A DNA stretch of 64,000 nt. It comes from SAR324 cluster bacterium (GTDB lineage: Bacteria > SAR324 > NAC60-12). Position numbers and translations under genes: made by a program. Position 1 is the first letter of the stretch. Each line of letters opens with the position of its first letter. Positions 16,901-25,700 of the stretch are shown piece after piece. The DNA is taken from NCBI GenBank assembly GCA_028281495.1, contig JANQJU010000034.1:1-64000 (forward strand), written 5' to 3'. The notes below the pieces were generated by a model. The model was not told where the DNA came from. It made no database searches and saw nothing but the letters and a program-made list of their open reading frames with translations.

Positions 16901-19492
16901 GTCCCAATGCGGCTGCACTCCTACCAGCCAGAGTTGTCCGATGGTATTCAAACAAAAGGCGATTTCTGAGGACGATTCGCTAGAATGGGGCAAGGTGGAA
17001 AGCATGATTTGGTTTGGCTTTTTTAGGGGATGCCAGCGGCATAAAGTGCGCAAGACGCGTCCTGGCCCCACTTCTAATAAAACCGCATCGGGGTTTTCTA
17101 GCAGCACATTCAAGCCATCCGCAAAGCGGACGGTGTGTCGGATATGGCGTGCCCAATAATTCGGATCGAGGGCCTCTTCTTCCGTCATCCAAGTTCCGGT
17201 GACATTAGAAAGCAGGGGAGTTTGTGGGGCGTGGCGCGGCACCCGACTCACAATGCTTCGAAACTCCTCTAGGATTGGCTCCATCATGTGGGAATGAAAG
17301 GCATGCGACGTATGCAAGCGATGGGTGATTTGCCCTTCTTCCTTCAATTGAGTTTCCAAGTGGTCGATGTCTTCATGTGGACCCGATATCACACACTGCG
17401 AGGGACCGTTGATTGCTGCCAAACTCAAATTCGTCCCCAGTCGGGGTCTCAGTTTTTCCTCAGAAAGCGGAACTGCCAACATCGACCCTTCCGACAGTTC
17501 CCCAATCAAACGTCCTCGCATGGCTACTAGGAACAAGGCATCGTCTAAAGAAAACACACCGCTCAAACACGCGGCCACATATTCCCCAATGCTGTGCCCA
17601 ATGTATTGATTGGGATACACGCCCCAGGCGATCCACAATCGTGCCAATGCGTATTCGATGACAAACAAAGCCGGTTGTGTGATCCGCGTCTGTTTCAGTT
17701 TTTCGTTGGCCTGCGCCACTTCATTGTCTTGAGGAAAGAGCAGTTGTCGTAAATCCAATTGCAAGTGCGCTTGCAGGATCTTGGCACACCGATCCACTTC
17801 CTCCCGAAAAACGGATTCCGTTTGATAGAATTCACGGGCCATGTTTACGGCCTGCGCTCCTTGTCCAGGAAACATGAACGTGAGGGGACGTGAAGTCGCT
17901 TCTTGATGACGAGTGACGACTTGCTCTGGATTTAAAGTAAGGCAGTTGATGGAAGCTTCTTCTGACGAGGTACACACAAGCATTCGCCTGTATTCCATGG
18001 CATCGCGTCCAACCTGGAGGGTATAGGCCACATCTGCAATCGACACATCCGGGTTTTGCTTCAAGAATTCTCCCATTTGTTTACTGGCCGTTTCTAATGC
18101 CGAGGCGGTCTTTGCCGACAAACACACCAAATGGTGGGGCCGACCAATCTCTGAAAATCTTTCCGGAGGAGCTTCTTCTAAAATTACATGCGCATTGGTA
18201 CCTCCGATTCCAAACGAGCTGACCCCGGCCCGCCGAGGCGTTCCATCGCTCGACCAATCTTGCAGGCTTTGATTGACGTAAAAAGGGCTGTTCTCAAAAT
18301 CGATAGAAGGGTTGGGGCTTTCGAAATGCAAACTCGGCGGTAGCTTCTTGTGCTTGAGGGACAAAACGGTTTTCAACAATCCTGCAATTCCCGCCGCGGT
18401 ATCCAGATGCCCGATGTTGGTTTTTACAGAGCCAATGGCACAGAATTGCGAACGGTCGGTCTCTCGTCGAAATGCTTCCGTCAAAGCCTCGATTTCAATG
18501 GGATCACCGAGAGGTGTCCCAGTTCCGTGGGCTTCGATGTAGGAAATGGTGTCGGGAGACACCTCGGCCAAAGATTGGGCCATTGTGATCACTTCAGCTT
18601 GCCGTTGCACACTGGGGGCGGTGTACCCCGCCTTGAGGTTGCCATCGTTGTTGAGGGCAGTACCCCGAATGATGGCATGGATGGGGTCCCCTTCAGAAAG
18701 CGCATCCCCCAAACGTTTTAGCACCACAACCCCTGCTCCGCTTCCTCCCACGGTTCCGGCAGCTTTTGTGTCGAAAGCACGGCAATGTCCGTCTGGAGAC
18801 CCGATTCCCCCGCGTTGGTAGAGATATCCTGTGTTTTCAGGGAGCATGATGGTGCATCCCCCACCTAAACCGACGTCGATTTGATGATTCAGCAACGCTT
18901 GGCATGCCAGACTCACTGCAACCAGACTGGTGGAACAGGCCGTCTGCACGCTCATGCACGGCCCATTGAAGTTGAGCTTGTATCCCACCCGTGTGGTGAA
19001 ATGGTCGTTCTTATTGTGGATAAAGGTTTGTAAACTTTTACTGGAATCGCTCAGATGGCCATTGGGGGCCAAGTGATGCACTAAATAGGTATTGGCCCCG
19101 GCCCCACCAAACAAACCGTATACCCGATGATCCTGTCCTGGAACGTATCCAGCGTGTTCGAGTCCTTGTTTCACGCATTCCAAAAACAAACGATGCTGCG
19201 GATCCATGAGCGTGGCTTCCCGAGGGGTGAAGCCGAATACCGTAGCATCAAACATTCCCACATCGTTTAAACTGGCGTGGGCTTTGACATAGTTTGGGTC
19301 ATTTCGTTCCACAGGATCCACGAAATCTTGATTCAGTTCCTCATCGGAAAAGAACTGCACCGATTCCACACCCTCACAGAGATTTTGCCAAAATTCCTCT
19401 GCATTGGAGGCCCCAGGGAAACGGCAGGCATACCCCACAATGGCAATGGATTCGAGGTAGTCTTCGCTTTGATATCGCTCTAAGGGATTCAT
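13910..19492 (-). CDS. Type I PKS module: KS-AT-KR-DH-ACP
   Basis: This 1860-residue module is fully equipped. KS has C186 (TACSTSL), H322 and H362. AT has Ser634 in GHSIG and HAFH (730-733), which indicates malonyl-CoA. KR has GGLGGLG (about 1166-1172) and Tyr1328 in DYTAAN. DH has H1412 in HRIFGNPIIP and D1578 in HPALLD. ACP has Ser1790 in GADSL. The predicted result is one two-carbon extension reduced to an alkene. DH lies after KR, the reverse of the common DH-KR order. KR lacks the LDD stereochemistry motif. The protein ends in a basic, Arg-rich tail, probably for docking. Its ATG overlaps the NRPS stop as ATGA, and GAGGAGG precedes it, so the two are translationally coupled. Confidence 0.93.
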   Translation of the reverse strand: MNPLERYQSEDYLESIAIVGYACRFPGASNAEEFWQNLCEGVESVQFFSDEELNQDFVDPVERNDPNYVKAHASLNDVGMFDATVFGFTPREATLMDPQHRLFLECVKQGLEHAGYVPGQDHRVYGLFGGAGANTYLVHHLAPNGHLSDSSKSLQTFIHNKNDHFTTRVGYKLNFNGPCMSVQTACSTSLVAVSLACQALLNHQIDVGLGGGCTIMLPENTGYLYQRGGIGSPDGHCRAFDTKAAGTVGGSGAGVVVLKRLGDALSEGDPIHAIIRGTALNNDGNLKAGYTAPSVQRQAEVITMAQSLAEVSPDTISYIEAHGTGTPLGDPIEIEALTEAFRRETDRSQFCAIGSVKTNIGHLDTAAGIAGLLKTVLSLKHKKLPPSLHFESPNPSIDFENSPFYVNQSLQDWSSDGTPRRAGVSSFGIGGTNAHVILEEAPPERFSEIGRPHHLVCLSAKTASALETASKQMGEFLKQNPDVSIADVAYTLQVGRDAMEYRRMLVCTSSEEASINCLTLNPEQVVTRHQEATSRPLTFMFPGQGAQAVNMAREFYQTESVFREEVDRCAKILQAHLQLDLRQLLFPQDNEVAQANEKLKQTRITQPALFVIEYALARLWIAWGVYPNQYIGHSIGEYVAACLSGVFSLDDALFLVAMRGRLIGELSEGSMLAVPLSEEKLRPRLGTNLSLAAINGPSQCVISGPHEDIDHLETQLKEEGQITHRLHTSHAFHSHMMEPILEEFRSIVSRVPRHAPQTPLLSNVTGTWMTEEEALDPNYWARHIRHTVRFADGLNVLLENPDAVLLEVGPGRVLRTLCRWHPLKKPNQIMLSTLPHSSESSSEIAFCLNTIGQLWLVGVQPHWDRFYENEKRHRVPLPTYPFERQKYWVEPARSSPTQPSSDSLEKHPNCEDWFYQPTWKEIAALPLWDMEPKPVSFLIFSHEASPSETLIKTLKKHNHLVIAVCPGLHYERKSKHRFVINPQQISDYEALFLTLRQEGFLPQKVVHAWNLHTPTTPMVRMTSQLSADSFDLSLKSLLYLAQTMGKTELNASLDVVVLTTHASEVIGDDLLYPEASVISGPCLVIPQEYPNITCRRVDMDFPPEHGWRSLHWFEQLCQELLSASFAQSVAYRRGRRWERHYEAVRLPPVSKIPSLLRPRSVVMITGGLGGLGLEVARYLAAAVQACLVLVHRSEFPSPSKWESYLVHPEVPETIKHKIRCLQEIEQQGSELLMLQADVTQESEMRAVAEHTYKHFGGIHGVIHAAGAPGGGVIQRKTWNEVETVLAPKIKGAQVLANVFSDDDHYPLDFFILFSSLTTIVPRLGQIDYTAANAFLDAFAQVYANKTQTFTTSINWGAWDEVGMAAQAKVSSMAQSFEEVGHPLLERKYTEHEGEILYATDFNVDRHWVLDEHRIFGNPIIPGVAYFEMVRAALMESDESRTLAFQEVVFVAPLRVEEGESREVFLKLIPHSNTNYQFAIQSVTPDPISGIDTLKDYTVGRVNLTETPVTKYDVEDIRQRCNRRELLLAAEEREEDLGPRWHSVQRVFIGENEVLLELQLPEAFHRDFDQMKFHPALLDRAAGIAKNFLANEGHYLPFTYKDLKIKGALPPNIYSYARYRDDDPSKETITFDITLMDESGYGLVEIEGFTQIRRNDPGEEIRALSQTDSIPVTKEPTMNRFEEIRPAEGVEALARILSARVGPQIVVSVRDLNASIVHSAEVLQRRISDVEGPSVKASSSKSLVHPRPPLNTPYVEPSSELEIQIASLWQEMIGIDRVGIHDNFFDLGADSLTGIQIVSRLEKELNLKIPPVAIFEGGTVQKLAEMLSNSSEDEAPQAQAQDRGARRRQNVRQRRNRDKSA

Positions 19493-22400
19493 AGTTTCCT
19501 CCTCTGTTGCTGCATTTTTTGTTTGCGCCGAGTACGGATGGCCTTTTGTTTTTCTACTTGCTGTTCGACCTGTTGTTCCACCTGTTGCAATCGTGTGGAA
19601 CCCTCGATCTCTTGATTGAGAAATCGCGCCAAGCTACCAATCGTTGGGTAGCGGAACATGTCGGTCACCGAGATGGTTTGATGCAATTGATGTTGCATCC
19701 GATCCACCAACTGGATCATCAACATGGAATGTCCACCTAAATCGAAAAAGTTGTCGTGGATGCCCACTTTGTCCGTGTTCAAAACCTCTTTCCACAAAGC
19801 AACCAATGTCTGTTCTAAAGGAGTTTGTGGTGAATGTGAGACCGCTTCCAATTCGACATCTTGTTGCTGGGGATTCGGCAAGGCATGGCGATCCAATTTG
19901 CCATGTGCATTTAATGGAAAGGTTTTCAGAAGAACGATATGGGTCGGCACCATGAATTCGGGCAGGTGTTCTCGAAGCCAAGACCTTAAACGATGGGGCA
20001 GGCCTTTGGTTTCGTTTGCCGCTACAATATAAGCAGCGAGACGGGGTTCGTGATTTGAATCGAATGCAATCACCACCACTTCGAGGACGTGGGGATGGCG
20101 GAGCAAAACGGCTTCAATTTCTCCAAGCTCGATGCGAAACCCTCTCAGCTTCACTTGAAAATCGGTTCTCCCAAGAAATTCCAATTGACCGTTTTCAAGC
20201 AATCGAGCGCGGTCTCCTGTTTTGTAAATTCGATCCAAAGTGGGGTGGGTGATGAAGCGGGCTTCCGTCAAATCAGGTTGGACCAAGTAACCTCGGGCTA
20301 ACCCGGCTCCCCCGATATACACTTCTCCATTCATACCGCTGGGAACCGGCCGTTGTTTATCGTCTAGCAAATGCACCTGAACATTGGGCAGCGGGCGTCC
20401 AATTCCAGGTGTGTCTGGAAAATCCTGCAATCGACAGAAACAGGCGTCCACCGTGGTTTCAGTCGGACCATAGAGATTGATGACTTGGGTGTGGGATTGC
20501 TGCGTCAGACGTTGCCACAGAGCTGGTTCGATGGAATCTCCTCCCACCCAAAAGTAAGCTGGAATGAAATCCTGAGAAAACAGACCTGCTGCCAGCCAGC
20601 GTTTTAACTGCAATGGAGTCCCATCCACCACATCAAGTCGATGCCTTTGGATGAACTCTAAAAATTTGGAAGGATCGGGGCGGACCTCTTCTGGAACCCA
20701 ATACAGGCAGTGCCCGTGAATCAATTGGGACCACATTTTCACAGAGGCATCAAAAGTGAACGGAGCATTCCAGCTCAAACGCAAAGCAGACGTGGGACGA
20801 TGCAAAACGGCGTCGTGTAAAGACATTGCGAGATTCATGATCGACCGGTGCTCTACCATCACCCCTTTGGGTTCGCCAGTGGACCCTGAAGTGTACAACA
20901 CATACGCCAAGCTGTTGGGTATCAGTGAGATGGAAGGATTTTCTGTGGATTGATCATCAATGAACTCATTTCGATCTATTGCAATGGGAATGGTGACCGG
21001 GTCCTGGGGTAATACGGTCAGAAATCGCTCTTCTGTGAGTACGAGCGTGATGTCGGACTCAGAGATGATATGCTCGATCCGTTTTTTGGGATGGGTGGGG
21101 TCCAACGGAACGTAAGCTCCGCCAGCTTTCAAAATCGCAATCACTCCCACCAGCAAATCTAAAGAACGATCCAGGCATAGGCCCACCCTCTGTTCCGGTT
21201 GCACACCCCGGTTGATCAAAACATGAGCTACTTGATTGGCTCGACAATTGAGAGACTCATAAGAAAGGCGTTGAGTTTCAAAAACCACCGCAGATGCATC
21301 CGGAGTGCGAGCGACTTGCATTTCAAAAGCCTGATGCCAAAACGGCTGGGCTTGAGATTTAAAAAAAGAGACTTCGGTGTGGTTGAAATCTTGCCACCAC
21401 GTCCTTTCGGATTCGCTCACAAAATTGAGGTCTCCAACCGGTGTTTGAGGGTTGGCTACGATGCTTTGCAATAAGGTGATCCATTGTTCTGACAAGCGTT
21501 GTAGTTGGACTTCATTGTATGCGTTCGAATCATAATGAAATTCCATTTGCACTCGTTTGCTGCCTTGCACACACCGTAGCAACAATTGAAATTGATCCAC
21601 AATCGCGATTTGTCTCATCAGGGTGAACGTGCAGGCTTGGGTAGGGAGCAAGTTTGCGGATTCAACCCATTCAAATTGGAAGGGCATAAAATGCTGTGAT
21701 CGATTCTCAGCCCATTCGAAAAAATCCTGCCACTCATGATGAGACGCTTGAACTTCCTTAACTTGCTGACACAAATCCACGAAAGACGAATCTGGCACAA
21801 TGGAGCCTATCACTGGGAGCACCCGTGCATATACCCCAAAAGTGTCTATTAGCGTATCATCTCGTCCTGGAACGTGGATTCCCACGCCTATCGCTTCCAG
21901 TTCCTTGAGGCGCCCTAACAACAGCAGCCATGCGCTTAGATAGGCGTTGGATTCTTCAATTTCTTCTGACTCACACATTGCTTTCCATCGCTGCGCGAGC
22001 TGAAACGGAAGCCCCACGCACCTCTCTTCCCGTAGCCATGCTCTCTGATCAAAATTCACGGTTTGGGAGAGCAAAACCTCATCGGCCGCTATGCTGGATT
22101 GCCAGTACTGAAATCCCGTTTGGGCTTCTTCGGATTCCAAAACTTCCTGAAGTACACTGAGAGCATCTACATATTGGATGGGATTTTCGCTATCGGGGAA
22201 TCCTTCGTATTGTCTCATCCACTCATTGAAGAGCTGCACCAATGTCGGGCGATCTGCCACAGTGGCTGGCAACATCAAAATCAATCGATGCAAGGTATCG
22301 GTATAGCCAATCACATCCACCACGATTTCGGCAGATTCGGGAAATAAGGGAAGATTTCGGCGGAATGCCAAGCGCTCTTGCAGTGATTGAGTTTGAGTCT

Positions 22401-22689
22401 GCTTATCGTCACCCTGCCAATCAAAATGATTCCATGTGAGATGAGCGTCTCGGGAGATCACCTGCAAAGGCGTCTTCAACGAAGGCATTGATATAAAGGA
22501 AGTGCGTAAAATCTCGTGACGATTGACCACCGACTCCAGTGCCTGCTGAAATGACTCCAGATCCAACAGACCTTTGACTTCAATAACCAACTCTGCCCAA
22601 TACGAATGTGGTTGGTTGGAGTTCCATAAATTCCACAGACGTCTTTGCTGGGGCGACAATTCGAATGCTTCTGAGGGAGAAACAGTCAT
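19489..22689 (-). CDS. NRPS: non-catalytic C (interface-like) - A (predicted Glu) - PCP
   Basis: The start is the ATG at 22689, with GGAG eight bases upstream; the frame stays open further but without a site. The protein has 1066 residues. Residues 1-430 belong to the condensation superfamily, but HHxxxDG reads PATVADR (141-147), so both histidines are lost. Such a domain next to a TauD hydroxylase matches the interface domain described for siderophore beta-hydroxylases. The A domain (about 455-935) has YTSGSTGEPKG. By alignment to GrsA its ten specificity residues read D647 A648 K651 D689 W714 G716 L739 V747 D748 K931, eight of ten as in the known Glu code DAKDLGVVDK. PCP Ser988 sits in GGHSM. 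The tail is a VEQQ repeat followed by a basic stretch. Confidence 0.9.
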   Translation of the reverse strand: MTVSPSEAFELSPQQRRLWNLWNSNQPHSYWAELVIEVKGLLDLESFQQALESVVNRHEILRTSFISMPSLKTPLQVISRDAHLTWNHFDWQGDDKQTQTQSLQERLAFRRNLPLFPESAEIVVDVIGYTDTLHRLILMLPATVADRPTLVQLFNEWMRQYEGFPDSENPIQYVDALSVLQEVLESEEAQTGFQYWQSSIAADEVLLSQTVNFDQRAWLREERCVGLPFQLAQRWKAMCESEEIEESNAYLSAWLLLLGRLKELEAIGVGIHVPGRDDTLIDTFGVYARVLPVIGSIVPDSSFVDLCQQVKEVQASHHEWQDFFEWAENRSQHFMPFQFEWVESANLLPTQACTFTLMRQIAIVDQFQLLLRCVQGSKRVQMEFHYDSNAYNEVQLQRLSEQWITLLQSIVANPQTPVGDLNFVSESERTWWQDFNHTEVSFFKSQAQPFWHQAFEMQVARTPDASAVVFETQRLSYESLNCRANQVAHVLINRGVQPEQRVGLCLDRSLDLLVGVIAILKAGGAYVPLDPTHPKKRIEHIISESDITLVLTEERFLTVLPQDPVTIPIAIDRNEFIDDQSTENPSISLIPNSLAYVLYTSGSTGEPKGVMVEHRSIMNLAMSLHDAVLHRPTSALRLSWNAPFTFDASVKMWSQLIHGHCLYWVPEEVRPDPSKFLEFIQRHRLDVVDGTPLQLKRWLAAGLFSQDFIPAYFWVGGDSIEPALWQRLTQQSHTQVINLYGPTETTVDACFCRLQDFPDTPGIGRPLPNVQVHLLDDKQRPVPSGMNGEVYIGGAGLARGYLVQPDLTEARFITHPTLDRIYKTGDRARLLENGQLEFLGRTDFQVKLRGFRIELGEIEAVLLRHPHVLEVVVIAFDSNHEPRLAAYIVAANETKGLPHRLRSWLREHLPEFMVPTHIVLLKTFPLNAHGKLDRHALPNPQQQDVELEAVSHSPQTPLEQTLVALWKEVLNTDKVGIHDNFFDLGGHSMLMIQLVDRMQHQLHQTISVTDMFRYPTIGSLARFLNQEIEGSTRLQQVEQQVEQQVEKQKAIRTRRKQKMQQQRRKL

Positions 22690-22715
22690 GACGTAGCTCC
22701 AAATTTTAGGTCTTG

Positions 22716-25700
22716 TTATTTTCCAGTTTGCTCCACACTCACCGAATCCCAAGAACACGGATCGGTCATCGCAGCGAACACTTCCCGGGGACCAGAAAAA
22801 GGGGTGCGTCCATGTGCCACCAACATGTTGTCCACTAACAACACATCTCCCGCTTTCCAATGGAACCGGTAGGCTTCGGCTTCGTAGGCGGCGCGTAATG
22901 TGCGGAGCACTTCCGGGGCAAACGGGGTTCTGTCTCCGTAATAGGTATTATTGGGCAATTCGGATTCTGAGAAGACTTTCCGTAACTGTTGCTGAGTGCG
23001 AAAAGGCAAGGTGCTGAAATGAAAAAACGTGGCATGATTGAACCAGACCTGTTCTTTCGTTTGCGGATGCTGCGCGATGGCTTGCCGAACCTGTCGAACT
23101 TGTAGCAAATCGCCCTGCCATCTGGTTTCTATGCCGTTTTGCTGGCAATAGGCGTCAACAATGGACTTGTCCTCTGTCTGAAACGTCTCTTTCCAATGCA
23201 GTCCAATCCCCGTTCCAAAGTTGCGGACATACTGATAATGCCGCTTACGGAATTCATCCCGGATGTCTGGGGTAAGCCGTTGCAGCACTTTCCTCGTATC
23301 GGCTAGTGGGGTGAATCCTCCCTCCAAGGCGGGTGTTTTGCAGAAAAACCAAATTCGGCTGGGAAAACGGAGATTGTAGGACTGCTCATTGTGAACAAAA
23401 ATCGATTCGTTTGAAGGATGATCGGTCGAGGTATAGATGTTCCCCTGCACCGAGTGGCGAGGAGACGACCGTTCCTGATATTCCATCGGAGTTCCCCCCA
23501 AGGATTGAATCAATCCCTGGAACCGGTCGGCATCTGTTATCGGAAACCCCCGGAACAAAACAGCACCGGTTTGGTAGAGTTCTGTCTCAATCCATTGCCG
23601 ATTCGATTGTGCCCAGCGCATTGCGTCCACTCCGGCGACATTGGCTCGAAAAACCCGAGGCAAAGGTTGCCCATCGGGGAGCCATTCCGTGCTCACCAGG
23701 CTTTGAACATCCACTTTGGAGGCAATTTTAGAGATATTCTCTTCGTTAAGAATCACGGCGCGTCGGCTTCCTTCACGACGCCGTTGTCTCAATGTCTTCA
23801 TTTTGGATGCTTTCAGTTGTTTCAACGCATCCAAGCGATTTTGACGTTGATTTGTTTCCGAGTCCGTCAAGGTTTCACAAAGTTGCAAGAGCGACTGATT
23901 GGGGTTCACCACTGCCGCTTTCAACAGCGATTGATAATGCTGAGCCATCTGCTGTATTCGTTCGATCCGAAATAAACTTTTATTGTATTTAAGCTCGCCT
24001 CGAAGCCTATGGTTTTCTTCCACCAACACACACGACACATCAAAAGGAGACCCTCCTGACTCCGTTTCCAACAGGCTGAGTTTTTCACCCTTTTGATGCC
24101 CCTCGGGCAGCGGATGATTTTCCATTACAAACATCACCTGGAACAACGGGTTTCGATTGGGTTTGCGTTTGGGTTGCAAAGTTTCGACAAGCAGGTCAAA
24201 CGGTACGTTTTGATGCGTGTAAGCGTCTAAGGCCACTTGTTTCACCCGGCGGAGCAATTCGACAAATGTGGGGTTGTTGGTCAACGAAGTGCGCAGGACG
24301 AGCTGATTGACAAAGACGCCCATAATCCGTTTTGTTTGATTCCCTGGTCGGTTCGCAATGTCGGTGCCCACCACGATATCTTCGTTGTCCGTATAGTGGA
24401 AAAGCAGGGCTTGAAAGGTAGCCAACAAGGTCATGAACAGAGTGACTCCCTGCTGTTGGCTCAAGTCTCGCAGCGAGTCGGTTAAGGGTTGTGGCAGTAG
24501 AAACGGAACGCGGTCACCGCATAGACTTTCAGCCGTTTCTGCATCAAAATCCGTCGGCAGGTTTAGGAAAGGTGGGGCTTGGTGCAATTGCTGTTTCCAA
24601 TAGTTCAGTTCGGTTTCCAAGCAGCCTGATTGCACCCAATGCCGCTGACAAACGGCAAAATCAACATACTGCAACGGGAGCTTGGGCCATACCACCGGTA
24701 CCCCATGTTGGGTAGCATGGTATAAGGCAACCAATTCCTCTAAGAACACTCCAATCGACCAGCCGTCCGCCACTAGATGGTGGAAATTCAGTAGCAACAC
24801 AGAGTCTTGATCTCCCAGAGACAAACGGGTGGCTCGCAGGAGTAGATCGTTTTCCAAATCGAAGGGGCGTTGTATTTCATCCTGCAAACACTGCTTCAGT
24901 GCAGATTCCCGATGGGATGCCTCTACTTCTTGAAGGTCGATTGACTGGACTTCCAAAGTCCGGGTGTCTCGAATCATTTGTCGAGGGGTACCTGCCACTA
25001 ACTGAAAATTAGCGCGAAGGATCTCATGACGTCCAATCAAGGCATTGATTGATGATTGCAAAGCCTTCATATCGATCAGGGTTTCCCACCGAATCGCCAT
25101 CGGGATATGATAAGCGGCTTTACCGGGGTGAGTGTATTCCACAAACCATATACGTTGCTGCGGGTATGAAAGCGGCAACGTTGGTTCTCGTGGGACCGCT
25201 CTCAAGGTTGTTGAATTGGAGAGTTTGTCGGCTTTTGCGGAGTGCTTCTTTTTGAAAATACGTTGGGAAAGTTCGGCGATGGTTGCATCCAAGAACCGTT
25301 CGGACAGAGGGATTTGAACCTGCCACGAGGTTTCGATCCAGTCGGCCAATTCAATGGTGTGCATGGAATCCAAGCCCAGATCTAACAGCGGTTTGCTCAA
25401 ATCGATACGGTCTTGCGAACGACCGAATAGGGACGCCACTCGGTGCTGTAATGCTTGTTGGAGTAAACCCACTTGCTCCGCTTCAGGACGGCTGAAGATT
25501 TCAGAGAGGTTTCTCAAATGGGGTAAAACACTGGACGAAGTATTGTGCGGCGTTTGGGTTTCGAGAACACTTGTGCCCAGCACTTCTAGAGTCCCTGAAA
25601 CATACATTGCTTTGCATTTGCTTCGTTGAACCTTACCACTTGACGTTTTGGGCACACGCATCGGTTTCACCAACACCACCTGATCCACCAGCAAATCCAT

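Noticed and set aside
22690..22860. Earlier start for the NRPS gene
   Set aside because: The extra 57 residues are antisense-like and overlap the hydroxylase-coding end of the previous gene; the ATG at 22689 has a proper ribosome-binding site.
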